A stretch of DNA of 61,381 nucleotides from Curtobacterium sp. MCBA15_008 (GCF_001865065.1 NZ_MJGN01000023.1:93574-154954); one strand, 5' to 3'. Counted from the first letter of the stretch, positions 33,738 through 41,982 are shown. Program-made: numbers and translations. Notes: a model not told the origin generated them from the letters alone.

Positions 33738-34403
33738 CTAGTCGGCGAAGATCATCGGGCGGTTCGACAGCCGTGGCTGCGCCGCCGAGCGGGGCTTCTC
33801 GGCCCGGACCCGCACCGGAGCGATCGTGACGCGGGTGGCCGCGCCCAGCGCCTCGACCGTGTCCGTCCCGTGGTGTCCTGCGGCGTGCACGACGATCGCG
33901 GCGCACGCCTCGGCGTCGGCCGCTGCGTCGTGGTGCTGGAAGCCCTCATACCCCGCAGCCCGCGCCGCCATCGGCAGCCGGTACGAGTCGAGCGTGTAGG
34001 TCTTCCGCGCGACCTGCAGCGAGCACATCGAGTGGTGCTCGGCGAGGGCGATGCCGGTGGCCGAGCAGCCGCCCGCGATGACGCCCATGTCGAAGCGGGC
34101 GTTGTGCGCGACGAGGACGTCCCCCTCGGCGAAGGCGACGATGTCCGGGTACTGCTGCTCCCACGACTTCGCGTGCAGGACGTCCGAGGCGACGATGCCG
34201 TGGATGCGGGTGTTCCACTCGAGGAAGGCGTCGTGCCCGAGCGGTGGTCGGATGAACCACGATGCCCGTTCGACGACCTTGCCGGCGCGGACCTTGACGA
34301 GTCCGACCGAGCAGGCGCTGGCGGGCGAGCTGTTGGCGGTCTCGAAGTCGATCGCGGTGAAGTTCAACGGCACGTTCCCGATCGTCGCACGCAGCGCCGA
34401 CAT
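33738..34403 (-). CDS. DnaQ-like 3'-5' exonuclease
   Basis: A 221-residue DEDD-superfamily exonuclease. The first acidic motif is TAIDFETANSS (Asp, Glu); the second is VLVAHNARFDMGV (Asp); the third, GFQHHDAAADAEACA, carries the His and Asp of the DEDDh type. It lacks polymerase domains and ends with a basic, Pro-rich tail. The start may be ATG 34403 or an in-frame GTG at 34373 (VPLNFTAIDFETA), closer to what relatives show. A 27-bp repeat array lies just upstream. Confidence 0.88.
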   Translation of the reverse strand: MSALRATIGNVPLNFTAIDFETANSSPASACSVGLVKVRAGKVVERASWFIRPPLGHDAFLEWNTRIHGIVASDVLHAKSWEQQYPDIVAFAEGDVLVAHNARFDMGVIAGGCSATGIALAEHHSMCSLQVARKTYTLDSYRLPMAARAAGYEGFQHHDAAADAEACAAIVVHAAGHHGTDTVEALGAATRVTIAPVRVRAEKPRSAAQPRLSNRPMIFAD

Positions 34404-34425
34404 CGCCGGAACCCGGGTCGGCGTT

Positions 34426-34560
34426 GCGCCCGCTCCTCAGCGACGGAGGACCGCGCCCGCTCCTCAGCGACGGAGGACCGCGCCCGCTCCTCAGTGACGG
34501 AGGACCGCGCCCGCTCCTCAGTGACGGCGGACCGCGCCCGCTCCTCAGTGACGGCGGACC
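34426..34560. repeat. Five-copy 27-bp tandem repeat
   Basis: Five exact-length units of 27 bp, consensus GCGCCCGCTCCTCAG then YGACGGMGGACC, run from 34426 to 34560 without spacers. The unit is nine codons, so each plus-strand frame gives a 9-residue repeat (for example ARSSATEDR). The array separates the exonuclease start from the next gene and contains that gene's stop codon. It is probably replication-slippage DNA. Confidence 0.9.
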
Positions 34561-35018
34561 CGGCGAGACCCCCGCTGTCGACGGGCGGTCAGGCGCCAGG
34601 TCGCGCTCCGCCGGGCCCGCTGCTCCGCCCGGTACGGCGCGAGCGTCGTGCCGACCAGCTCGAACGCGAGCGCGGAGGCATCGAGTCGCCAGCGCTTCGG
34701 CAGTCCCTCGACGTGCGCGGTGACGGCCGCCACGAAGCCCTCGGCCGTGTCCGCCGTGATCGTCGGGAACGCGACGTCGGCCGGCGGCAGGACCATCCGG
34801 AAGTCGTCCTCGACGCCGTGGTCGATCGCCTCGTCCTCCGGGTCGTAGTCGACGAGGACGTCGGCCTCGAGTTCGGCGAGTGCGTCGTGCAGGGCCTCGA
34901 GCTCGGCCGTCGGCAGGTCCTCGACCGCCGCGATCGTCTCCGCGGTGAAGTACCGCCGCTGGCCACGCGCGTCCATGCCCATCGAGTGCACACCGCGCCG
35001 GTCACGTTCGAACCACAT
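34545..35018 (-). CDS. Hypothetical acidic protein
   Basis: A 157-residue protein I do not recognise. It starts MWFERDRRGVHSMGMD, has an acidic helical middle (LPTAELEALHDALAELEADVLVDYDPEDEAIDH) and a basic C-terminus. The last residues and the stop lie in the final unit of the 27-bp repeat, so the basic tail may be repeat-derived. A near-consensus GGAGG precedes ATG 35018, supporting translation. No membrane segment or signal peptide is visible. Confidence 0.7.
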   Translation of the reverse strand: MWFERDRRGVHSMGMDARGQRRYFTAETIAAVEDLPTAELEALHDALAELEADVLVDYDPEDEAIDHGVEDDFRMVLPPADVAFPTITADTAEGFVAAVTAHVEGLPKRWRLDASALAFELVGTTLAPYRAEQRARRSATWRLTARRQRGSRRVRRH

Positions 35019-35125
35019 CGAGGACCTCCATCCCTGTCGTCGCGACCACGCTCCCACGTCCCGAGCCCGCGTGTGCCCCGGACGCGGCAGTTCCCTCGCG
35101 CCGTCCGCGGTCGTACGCTGCGGTC

Positions 35126-35332
35126 ATGGGTGAACCACGAGACCTCGACGAGCTGCTGGCCCGGTCCGAGGTCGTCGACGCAGCGCCGCACACGGCGCGA
35201 CGAGCGGTCGGCCTCGGCGTCGGCTTGGTCACCATCGGTGCCGCCGTCGCCGTCGCGGTCACCACCGGTGGGTCCGCAGCGTTCGCCAGCGTCGTGGCGT
35301 CGGCCATGGCGAGCTGGGCGGACCAGTTCTGA
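35126..35332 (+). CDS. Small membrane-associated hypothetical protein
   Basis: A 68-residue protein with an acidic N-terminus (MGEPRDLDELLARSE) and a long Ala/Val/Gly-rich hydrophobic stretch at about 27-60. TACGCT sits exactly 6 nt upstream of ATG 35126, indicating a leaderless mRNA. Unknown function. A single GGAGGCACGG repeat arm follows the stop, before ychF. Confidence 0.65.
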   Translation: MGEPRDLDELLARSEVVDAAPHTARRAVGLGVGLVTIGAAVAVAVTTGGSAAFASVVASAMASWADQF

Positions 35333-35393
35333 CGGTGCCGGCCTGGAGGCACGGGTCGGCCCCGCAGGGCGGCCGCCGGTAGGCTGTCCTCCC

Positions 35394-36467
35394 GTGGCAC
35401 TCACCATCGGAATCGTCGGTCTCCCGAACGTCGGCAAGTCGACCCTGTTCAACGCCCTGACCAAGAACCAGGTCCTCGCCGCGAACTACCCGTTCGCGAC
35501 GATCGAGCCGAACGTCGGTGTGGTGAACCTGCCCGACCCACGGCTGGACCAGCTCGCCGAGCTCTTCCACTCGGAGAAGACCGTGCCCGCGCCGGTGTCG
35601 TTCGTCGACATCGCCGGCATCGTGAAGGGCGCCAGCGAGGGCGAGGGCCTCGGCAATAAGTTCCTCGCGAACATCCGCGAAGCCGACGCCATCGCGCAGG
35701 TCGTCCGCGGCTTCACCGACGACGACGTCGTGCACGTCGCGAACAAGGTCTCCCCGAAGGACGACCTCGAGGTCATCAACACCGAGCTGATCCTCGCCGA
35801 CCTCGAGACCATCGAGAAGGCGCTGCCCCGGTACGAGAAGACCGTGAAGCTCAAGCAGGCCGAGCCGATCGTGCTCGAGACCGCGAACGAGGCGAAGGCG
35901 GAGCTCGAGAAGGGCACGCTGCTCTCCGCGACCTCGATCGACCTGTCGCCGATCGCCGAGCTCGGGCTGCTGTCCGCCAAGCCCTTCATCTTCGTCTTCA
36001 ACGTCGACGAGGCGATCCTGACCGACGAGGCCCGCAAGGCCGAGCTGGCCGCGCTCGTCGCCCCCGCCCAGGCCGTCTTCCTCGACGCCCAGGTCGAGTC
36101 GGAGCTCATCGACCTCGACCCGGAGGACGCCGCGGAGCTCCTCGAGTCCACCGGTCAGACCGAGTCCGGCCTCGACCAGCTCGCCCGCATCGGCTTCGAC
36201 ACCCTCGGCCTGCAGACGTACCTCACCGCCGGACCGAAGGAATCGCGGGCGTGGACGATCGGCAAGGGCTGGAAGGCGCCCCAGGCTGCCGGGGTCATCC
36301 ACACCGACTTCGAGAAGGGCTTCATCAAGGCCGAGGTCATCTCGTTCCACGACCTGATGGAAGCCGGGTCCATCGCCGAGGCCCGTGCGCACGGCAAGGC
36401 CCGCATCGAGGGCAAGGACTACGTCATGCAGGATGGCGACGTGGTGGAGTTCCGCTTCAACAACTAG
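35394..36467 (+). CDS. ychF: Ribosome-binding ATPase YchF (OLA1 family)
   Basis: YchF/OLA1 is a P-loop protein that prefers ATP and binds ribosomes; it is linked to oxidative stress control. The 357-residue product has the G1 loop GLPNVGKST at residues 8-16, DIAGIVKGASEGEGLGNKFL, NVDE in place of the NKxD motif and the C-terminal TGS domain (AGVIHTDFEKGFIKAEV). GTG 35394 lies 8 nt after the -10 TAGGCT (35380-35385), so translation is probably leaderless. Length is normal. Confidence 0.97.
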   Translation: MALTIGIVGLPNVGKSTLFNALTKNQVLAANYPFATIEPNVGVVNLPDPRLDQLAELFHSEKTVPAPVSFVDIAGIVKGASEGEGLGNKFLANIREADAIAQVVRGFTDDDVVHVANKVSPKDDLEVINTELILADLETIEKALPRYEKTVKLKQAEPIVLETANEAKAELEKGTLLSATSIDLSPIAELGLLSAKPFIFVFNVDEAILTDEARKAELAALVAPAQAVFLDAQVESELIDLDPEDAAELLESTGQTESGLDQLARIGFDTLGLQTYLTAGPKESRAWTIGKGWKAPQAAGVIHTDFEKGFIKAEVISFHDLMEAGSIAEARAHGKARIEGKDYVMQDGDVVEFRFNN

Positions 36468-36527
36468 CCGGAGTCGTCGAGTCGAGGCGACTAGGTTGGC
36501 GCTGAGCCGCACAACCAGGAGGCCTCC

Positions 36528-36989
36528 ATGTCGTACGTCGTCGACTTCGAGAACGTGTCCACCGTGGGGGTCGAGTCCTCGCCGGTCGCGGACGCACTCG
36601 CGGGCCTCCGAGCCAACGAGGCGCGGTACTTCAAGAACAAGTTCGACCACCGGTTCACGACGCACCCCGCAGCTGACGTCCCGGACCTGGTCGACTACGT
36701 GGCCCGGGTGCTCGATGACGAGCGGGACATCGTCGTCGCCTCGCCGCCGCTCGAGGCCACCGAGGTGCTCGTCGACGGCGTGCGGTGGACCTACGTCTTC
36801 TACGAGTCGGGTCTCGCGGTGAACGTGCTCTACACGCTCGACCCCGGTGGGAAGCGAGCGGTCGGCTTCAAGCTGTCCGACGGCATGGACGTGCCCGATG
36901 AACTCGACGCCTTCAAGTTCGCGCGGCAGAAGTCGAAGCTCGCCGGCACGATCCGCGGCTCGTACTTCGTCGTCAAGGGCGACTACTGA
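36528..36989 (+). CDS. Hypothetical protein
   Basis: A 153-residue soluble protein of no family known to me: MSYVVDFENVSTVGVE, then DVPDLVDYVARVLDDE, GVRWTYVFYESGLAVNVLYTL and a basic C-terminus ending GSYFVVKGDY. AGGAGG precedes ATG 36528 and TAGGTT near 36493 is a likely -10, so expression is credible. Its 3' end overlaps a small convergent reading frame at 36973-37158. Confidence 0.7.
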   Translation: MSYVVDFENVSTVGVESSPVADALAGLRANEARYFKNKFDHRFTTHPAADVPDLVDYVARVLDDERDIVVASPPLEATEVLVDGVRWTYVFYESGLAVNVLYTLDPGGKRAVGFKLSDGMDVPDELDAFKFARQKSKLAGTIRGSYFVVKGDY

Positions 36990-37158
36990 ACCTCGTCACG
37001 TACAACATGTTTGGCGCCGCGCTCCCGATCGACAACGCTTGTCCGACCACCAAGACGATCGGCAGGACATGGGCTATGACGGTGACGACGTTGACGAAGA
37101 ACACGATGCACGGGCTGTTCGTCGGGCTGACCGGGGACGCGTCGCGTGCCCGGGCCAT
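36973..37158 (-). CDS. Possible 61-residue single-span membrane protein
   Basis: A minus-strand frame starting at ATG 37158, with GGAGG at a 9-nt spacing, encodes MARARDASPVSPTN, then a strong hydrophobic span (IVFFVNVVTVIAHVLPIVLVV) and ends VTRFSSRP. It overlaps the last 17 nt of the convergent hypothetical gene. A hydrophobic span plus a good ribosome site makes it more credible than the other frames in this roughly 370-nt gap, but no homology is known to me. The rest of the gap (37159-37363) shows nothing recognisable. Confidence 0.35.
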   Translation of the reverse strand: MARARDASPVSPTNSPCIVFFVNVVTVIAHVLPIVLVVGQALSIGSAAPNMLYVTRFSSRP

Positions 37159-37363
37159 GAGGATCATCCTCCAGGCGAAGCGTGCGACTGCAGCGGAGGC
37201 GAGGGCGCAGGTCCAGGGGCAGGCGCAGGGGCAGGCGACAGCGACCAGAAGGTTTTCGCGTACGCACTGAGTGGGTGTTTCGCAGGTCATCAGCGCTACG
37301 CGGCGCGGGACGTAGCGTGAGCTCGATGGATCGTTCCCAGCCCCACATGCGGTCGTAGTCGGA

Positions 37364-37834
37364 TCAGAGTCGTACCGCGTCGTCGACGACGTGCCCGAAG
37401 TTCGGATCGTGCGCGAGGTCGTGGTCCTCGACGAGCAGGTCGACGGGGAACCCGGTGAGCTGTTCGACTTCGTGAGCGAATCCTCCCAGGTCGAACAGCG
37501 TCGCGCCGGGGGCAAGGGAGACGAGGAGGTCGATGTCGCTGCGTTCCGTGTCGCGGCCGTGCACCGCCGACCCGAAGACCCGCACATCGGTCAAGCGGTA
37601 GCGCTCTGCCAGCGCGAGGATGCTCCGAGCGTGGAGTGCGAGCGGGATGCTCGAGCGCAGTCTCGCGGCAGTGAGCATCAGCGCGAGCACCTGCGGTGAC
37701 GGGCACACGACGTCTTCCTCGTACTGCCGCACGGCTTCGGTGGAGATGCTGACGCCGACGGCCAGGTCCTCGAGCGACATCGCGATGTCGTCTCGTGCAG
37801 CGCGGATGAGGCTGCCAGGTGAGACCAGGGCCAT
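37364..37834 (-). CDS. Helix-turn-helix protein fused to a minimal nucleotidyltransferase domain
   Basis: The 156-residue protein joins an Xre-type helix-turn-helix (about residues 8-62, LIRAARDDIAMSLEDLAVGV and STEAVRQYEEDVVCPSPQVLA) to a DNA-polymerase-beta-like minimal nucleotidyltransferase: VFGSAVHGRDTERSDIDLLV with G88-S89 and metal aspartates D100 and D102. MNT proteins can be antitoxins that AMPylate HEPN toxins, but no HEPN gene adjoins this one. TACGGT lies 6 nt before ATG 37834, indicating a leaderless mRNA. Role unknown. Confidence 0.85.
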   Translation of the reverse strand: MALVSPGSLIRAARDDIAMSLEDLAVGVSISTEAVRQYEEDVVCPSPQVLALMLTAARLRSSIPLALHARSILALAERYRLTDVRVFGSAVHGRDTERSDIDLLVSLAPGATLFDLGGFAHEVEQLTGFPVDLLVEDHDLAHDPNFGHVVDDAVRL

Positions 37835-37924
37835 GATCGGACCGTAGCGCCCGTTCTAGCCGTTGCACGCACATGTTGAGTACACGCGCACCCGCCGCAC
37901 CTACCGTCAGGCGCGGGAGGCATC

Positions 37925-38314
37925 GTGAAGTACATCAACTACGACGGCAGCATGATCTTGACGGGCGACGCGATCGCCGACGCGGTCCTGGACTACGCGG
38001 CGATCCTCGGCGCGAACAGCAGGACGGACACGGTGGCGATCCCGGCGGTCGCCGACGACGGATCGGTCACCCGGACCACCGTGTTGCTCGGACCGGCGAG
38101 CGAACTGACGCTCAGCGCTGCGCCGGACGACGAGCTCGAACCCGAGGACCGGGCGTTCATCCGGCACCTGCGGGACGCCGCGCAGCGCGTCGGGGACGAA
38201 CTCCCGGTCGACGCCGACGGTGGCCACCGCTTCCGCGGGGCCGATGGCCCGGACGACGGCGGCCCACGCGACAGCGAACCGGCCGACAGCGGCGGAGACG
38301 ACCGCACCCACTGA
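37925..38314 (+). CDS. Hypothetical acidic protein
   Basis: A 129-residue protein with a folded-looking N-terminal half (MKYINYDGSMILTGDAIADAVLDYAAIL, TVAIPAVADDGSVTRTTVLLGP) and an Asp/Gly-rich disordered C-terminus. GTG 37925 follows GGGAGG. It resembles small antitoxin-like or anti-sigma-like actinobacterial proteins only in general form; I cannot name a family. A strong terminator follows immediately. Confidence 0.7.
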   Translation: MKYINYDGSMILTGDAIADAVLDYAAILGANSRTDTVAIPAVADDGSVTRTTVLLGPASELTLSAAPDDELEPEDRAFIRHLRDAAQRVGDELPVDADGGHRFRGADGPDDGGPRDSEPADSGGDDRTH

Positions 38315-38318
38315 GACG

Positions 38319-38353
38319 ACGGAAGCCGCCGAGCACTGCTCGGCGGCTTCCGT
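38319..38353. terminator. Terminator hairpin shared by converging genes
   Basis: ACGGAAGCCGCCGAGCA pairs with its complement TGCTCGGCGGCTTCCGT around a central C, directly after the plus-strand stop (38314) and 18 nt beyond the minus-strand stop at 38371. It can act in both directions. Confidence 0.85.
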
Positions 38354-38370
38354 GTGTTGGTGCGTGTGGC

Positions 38371-38658
38371 TCAGGCCGCGAGGGCCAGTTCTCCGGCGCG
38401 GACACGCTGCGCCTGGACGAGCGTGCGGCTCGCCTCACCGCGCCACGAGCGGCCCGGCACGGTCCAGCCGGCCTCGCCGTCGATGTCCACGCGGGCACCA
38501 CGGGTGATGAAGAGACCGAGGTCGTCGGCCGGGATGCGGACGAGGTACTCGCGCTGCGAGCGCTCGTCGCGCACACCGAACTCGGCGATGCGGTCGGGAG
38601 AGACGGTCGGCGCCGCGAGTGCGGTGCCGGTGATGGTGATTCGTTCGTTGCTGGTCAT
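38371..38658 (-). CDS. Small OB-fold-like hypothetical protein
   Basis: A 95-residue protein, MTSNERITITGTALAAPTV then RDERSQREYLVRIPADDLG, RGARVDIDGEAG and a C-terminal RTLVQAQRVRAGELALA. Alternating beta-strand character recalls small OB-fold or SSB-like proteins; that is a weak impression, not a match. ATG 38658 was chosen because the upstream frame is low-complexity. The mRNA may have a long leader, since a TA-rich promoter-like stretch lies near 38880-38895. Confidence 0.6.
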   Translation of the reverse strand: MTSNERITITGTALAAPTVSPDRIAEFGVRDERSQREYLVRIPADDLGLFITRGARVDIDGEAGWTVPGRSWRGEASRTLVQAQRVRAGELALAA

Positions 38659-38924
38659 GGTGTTGCGGTACTTCCTGGTCGTTCGGCGCCCAGGGCGACT
38701 CGGTGTCGGCGGACGGCTGAGTCCGGCGCGACGCATCGAGTGCGGGGCGCGCACGTCGCGTTTCAACGTGCAGCTCGTCCGTTCGGATCGAGCGGGGGTC
38801 TCGCGGGAATGCGACTCGGGTGAGTCGGCTTCGAGACGGGGTGGTGTGCACGAGTCAGATGGGTTCGCTGCAATGCACCAACAAAACACACTACACGGAT
38901 CACTCCGAGAAGTCCAGGGTCGGC
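38659..38924 (-). other. Gap with promoter-like A/T-rich patch, no gene recognised
   Basis: About 266 nt between two leftward genes. The strand facing the 95-residue gene has TAGTGTGTTTTG around 38893-38882, the most A/T-rich spot nearby and a plausible promoter. If used, it gives a leader of about 220 nt. No reading frame with codon bias or recognisable domain is present. Confidence 0.4.
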
Positions 38925-39536
38925 TCAGACGTCGAGGAATTCGTCCCACCGGCCCCCGCCGACGGCGACGTTCCCTGATCCGTCGAGTCGGGCAGCCGCG
39001 GAGCCCGGCTTCCGCCCGGCCTGCCCGTGGATCAGCCCGTCGAAGGTCGCCGAGAAGTCGAGCCGGGGGACCGCGGCACTGACGGCTCGCAGGGCGGAGT
39101 GGTCCCACCGGTCGAAGCCCGCGCCGGAGACGTCGAGCGAGGTCGCGACCTCGAGCAGGTGGCCCTCGGCGTCGAGCGCGGGATCGACGGACGTCCACAT
39201 GTGCCGCTCGACGATCTCGCCGACGCGTCGGGCACGTCCGGCGTCCCACCCAGCACCGAGCGCGAACACGGAGCCGACGGCACCGCCGGCGTCCTCGAAC
39301 GGCACGGCGTGGGCGTCGAACGACGGTGTCACGCCGAGGTCGTGCAGCATCGTCGCGACGAAGAGGAGCTCGCGGTCGGGCTCGAGGTCGATCGTCGGCG
39401 CGAGCAGCGAGGCCCAGGCCCACGAGCGCAGGCAGTGGTTGACGAGCGCCGGCGACGACCAGCCGCGCACGACGTCGAGCGCGCGCGCCGCGACGGGGGA
39501 GGGCGGGGCCAGCAGCGCGTCGACGTCCAGGCTCAT
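38925..39536 (-). CDS. HD domain-containing hydrolase
   Basis: A 203-residue metal-dependent phosphohydrolase of the HD superfamily: VNHCLRSWAWA (His), LFVATMLHDLGVTPSFDAH (the HD pair) and ARRVGEIVERHMW (His). It resembles the cyanamide hydratase-like branch in layout, but the substrate is unknown. TACTGT sits 6 nt before ATG 39536, so the mRNA is probably leaderless. A full palindromic repeat lies upstream, between it and the PEP-mutase-family gene. Confidence 0.85.
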   Translation of the reverse strand: MSLDVDALLAPPSPVAARALDVVRGWSSPALVNHCLRSWAWASLLAPTIDLEPDRELLFVATMLHDLGVTPSFDAHAVPFEDAGGAVGSVFALGAGWDAGRARRVGEIVERHMWTSVDPALDAEGHLLEVATSLDVSGAGFDRWDHSALRAVSAAVPRLDFSATFDGLIHGQAGRKPGSAAARLDGSGNVAVGGGRWDEFLDV

Positions 39537-39569
39537 GGCACGACAGTAGCGGTCACCCGACCGGACGAC

Positions 39570-39611
39570 GGCCTGGAGGCGCGGTGCCAGCTGGCACCGC
39601 GCCTCCAGGCC
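39570..39611. terminator. Perfect 42-nt copy of the palindromic repeat
   Basis: Two exact 21-nt arms, GGCCTGGAGGCGCGGTGCCAG and complement, meet with no loop 11 nt beyond the PEP-mutase-family stop codon, on the 3' side of that leftward gene. It probably terminates that transcript. Confidence 0.85.
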
Positions 39612-39621
39612 CGCACGGGGT

Positions 39622-40398
39622 TCAGTTCAGGGTCGGGGTGTCCTCCGGCACGACGCCGCCGCCGTACAGGTCGGTCGCCAGGTCGCGGAGCGCGCGCAGC
39701 GCGACGCGCTGCGTCAGCGGCCCGTATGAGATCCGTGCGACGCCGAGCGCCTCGTACTCGGCGGCGGGGAGCGCCCCCGGCAGCCCGATCACGGAGAGCT
39801 TGCCGTGGCCGAGGCCCTCGACGAGCCGCTCGACCACGGAACGCTCGATCGCGCCCGGCACGAAGACGAGGGCGGCGCCGTTGTCGAGGAAGGCCTTGCC
39901 GCGGGCGATCGCGTCGGCGATGCTCTCGTCGATCGGACGGTCGCCGCCACGGGCGATCGCGTCGGTGCGGGCGTTCAGCTGGAAGTCGACGCCCTCGGCT
40001 CGTGCGGCCGCGGTGATCGCTGCGACACGGGCGACGGCCTCGTCGAAGGGACGGAGGCGGTCCTCGACGTTGGCGCCGACGATCCCGGCGGCGATCGCAC
40101 GCCGGATCGTCTCCGCCGGGTCCGCGTAGCCGTCGTCCAGGTCGGCAGTGACGGGCAGGTCGGTGGCGGCGGCGACGGTGGCCGCGCCGGAGAGGGCCAG
40201 GTCGAGGGGCATCCCGCCGTCCTCGTAGCCGTACGAGGCGGCGATCGAGTGCCCGGCGGTCGCGATCGCCTTCGTCTCCGGCAGGTCGCTGACGACCTTC
40301 GCGCTGATCGCGTCCCAGACGTTCACGACCCGGAGGATCTCGGGGGCTTCGTGCAGTTGCTTGAGGGTGACGGCCTTGTCGGCGGTGCTCGTGCTCAT
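39622..40398 (-). CDS. Isocitrate lyase / PEP mutase superfamily protein
   Basis: A 258-residue TIM-barrel enzyme of the PEP mutase/isocitrate lyase superfamily. LRVVNVWDAISAKV, ATAGHSIAAS, VTADLDDGYADPAET and GANVEDRL carry the Mg-binding acidic residues. The KKCGH motif of true isocitrate lyase is missing, so a short-chain C-C or P-C lyase is likelier; the substrate is unknown. TACTGT lies 7 nt before ATG 40398 (leaderless). It is divergent from the MalY-type gene. Confidence 0.85.
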   Translation of the reverse strand: MSTSTADKAVTLKQLHEAPEILRVVNVWDAISAKVVSDLPETKAIATAGHSIAASYGYEDGGMPLDLALSGAATVAAATDLPVTADLDDGYADPAETIRRAIAAGIVGANVEDRLRPFDEAVARVAAITAAARAEGVDFQLNARTDAIARGGDRPIDESIADAIARGKAFLDNGAALVFVPGAIERSVVERLVEGLGHGKLSVIGLPGALPAAEYEALGVARISYGPLTQRVALRALRDLATDLYGGGVVPEDTPTLN

Positions 40399-40510
40399 GC
40401 AGCCGACAGTAGGCCGACGGGGCGGCCCCCGGCCGCAGCGGGACCCGTGGACGACGCGGGATGACGTCCGTACTCGCGCCGCGCCTCCCGTCCGGGGCAT
40501 GCTGGGACGC

Positions 40511-41698
40511 ATGGCGAGCGACGAGCAGGACCCGGTCGGCACGCTCCGAGGGGTCCGGACGAGCATCAAGTGGACGCGGTACGCGCCCGACGTGCTGCCC
40601 CTGTTCGTCGCCGAGATGGACCACGACGTCGCGCCGGAGATCCGGCAGGCGCTCATCGAGCGGGTGCAGCAGTCGGACCTCGGGTACCTCGACGGTCCGG
40701 GGCCGCTCGCGCCCGCGTTCGCGCAGTTCGCGCTCGACCGCTGGGGTTGGGAGATCGACCCCGCGCGGATCCACCTGGCGACCGACGTCAGCGTCGGGAT
40801 CGTGGAGTCACTGCGGCTCGCACTGCCCGACGGTGGCCGGGTCGCGATCACGCCGCCGGTGTACCCGCCGTTCTTCGAGCTCGTCGAAGAGGCCCGATGT
40901 CAGGTCGAGGAAGTCCCGCTGCGTGAGCAGTGGGGGCAGTACCGGCTGGACCTCGAAGGCCTCGAGCGGGCCTTCGCCGACGGTGTCGGGGTGTTCCTGC
41001 TCTGCAACCCGCACAACCCCGTCGGGCTCGTCCACGACCGGGCCGACCTCGTCGCGATCGCCGAGCTGGCGGCGCGGTACGACGTCCTCGTCATCAGCGA
41101 CGAGATCCACGCACCCCTGACCCACCCCGGTGTGACGTTCACGCCCTTCGCGGCGGTGGCCGAGTCGGCCGGGGCCCGGAGCGTCTGCGTGACGAGCGCG
41201 AGCAAGGGCTGGAACCTCGCCGGCGTGAAGTGCTCGATCATCGTCGCCGGTGACCCCCGCACGGCGACGCTGCTCGACACCCTGTGGGAGGAGGTCGCCT
41301 GCCGCACGAGCATCCTCGGGCTGCACGCGAACCTCGCGGCCTTCACCGTGGCGACGCACTGGCTGGACGACGTGGTCGCCCGGATCGTCGCGAACGAGCG
41401 GCTGCTCGCCAAGCTCCTGGCCGAGCACCTGCCGGGGGTCGTCTACTCCCGCCCGCGGGCCGGGTACCTCGCGTGGTTGGACTTCCGGGGCATCGGGCTC
41501 GGCGACGACCCCGCCGTGCCGCTCCGGGAGCACGCCTACGTCGCCCTCAACTCCGGGCTCGGGTTCGGGTCGCAGGGGCGCGGGTTCGCGCGGCTCAACC
41601 TGGCGTGCTCACCCGAGACCCTGCGCGAGGCGGTCCTGCGGATCGCGGCGGCCTACCCGTCGAGCGCGCAGGAGGGGTTGGTCTGGCACGTCGCGTGA
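40511..41698 (+). CDS. MalY/PatB-type aminotransferase (C-S beta-lyase)
   Basis: MalY/PatB proteins are fold-type I PLP enzymes, usually cystathionine or cysteine-S-conjugate beta-lyases. The 395-residue product has LPLFVAEMDHDVAPEI, ATDVSVGIVESL, ITPPVYPPFFELVE, LCNPHNPVGLVH, VISDEIHAPL and the PLP lysine K232 in TSASKGWNLAG. The start could be ATG 40511 or ATG 40499; I use 40511. A single CCGCGCCTCCCGTCCG repeat arm lies at about 40480-40494, upstream of the gene. Confidence 0.92.
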   Translation: MASDEQDPVGTLRGVRTSIKWTRYAPDVLPLFVAEMDHDVAPEIRQALIERVQQSDLGYLDGPGPLAPAFAQFALDRWGWEIDPARIHLATDVSVGIVESLRLALPDGGRVAITPPVYPPFFELVEEARCQVEEVPLREQWGQYRLDLEGLERAFADGVGVFLLCNPHNPVGLVHDRADLVAIAELAARYDVLVISDEIHAPLTHPGVTFTPFAAVAESAGARSVCVTSASKGWNLAGVKCSIIVAGDPRTATLLDTLWEEVACRTSILGLHANLAAFTVATHWLDDVVARIVANERLLAKLLAEHLPGVVYSRPRAGYLAWLDFRGIGLGDDPAVPLREHAYVALNSGLGFGSQGRGFARLNLACSPETLREAVLRIAAAYPSSAQEGLVWHVA

Positions 41699-41764
41699 GG
41701 TGACGGGCGAAGTCGGGACTCGACGCAGCACCTGGTCGCTGCGGCGCGCTGAGACGGCGGGGTG

Positions 41765-41965
41765 TCAGGCGATGTACTGGTTGCGTCCGACGACACGGAT
41801 GGACAGGTCGACGTCCCGCACGGAGATCTCCTCAGTCAGGGCGATCCACTCGCGGGCGACGAACCCGACGGACGGCCACCGCGTGACCTCGGTCACCAGG
41901 AAGCCGTCGATGAACACCTGCCACGCGCCGCTCTCGCGGACGGCCTGCACCTCGTGTGTCGCCAT
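41765..41965 (-). CDS. Small hypothetical protein
   Basis: A 66-residue protein: MATHEVQAVRESGAWQVFIDG, then FLVTEVTRWPSVGFVAREWI and SIRVVGRNQYIA. The beta-rich pattern resembles a small antitoxin-like or RHH-partner fold but no family is recognised. TACGCT lies 6 nt before ATG 41965, supporting real leaderless expression. It ends near a plus-strand gene that converges on it. Confidence 0.65.
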   Translation of the reverse strand: MATHEVQAVRESGAWQVFIDGFLVTEVTRWPSVGFVAREWIALTEEISVRDVDLSIRVVGRNQYIA

Positions 41966-41982
41966 GTCGCGAGCGTACCGGC

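Noticed and set aside
34426..34560. CRISPR array
   Set aside because: The 27-bp units abut without spacers and there are no cas genes, so this is a tandem repeat.
34589..35464. 291-residue minus-strand frame over the 35126 gene and start of ychF
   Set aside because: Overlaps the well-supported ychF start and is Arg/Ser/Thr-rich shadow sequence.
37007..37270. 87-residue plus-strand frame in the 36990-37363 gap
   Set aside because: No ribosome site, ends in low-complexity Gln/Ala repeats; the minus-strand 61-residue frame is more credible.
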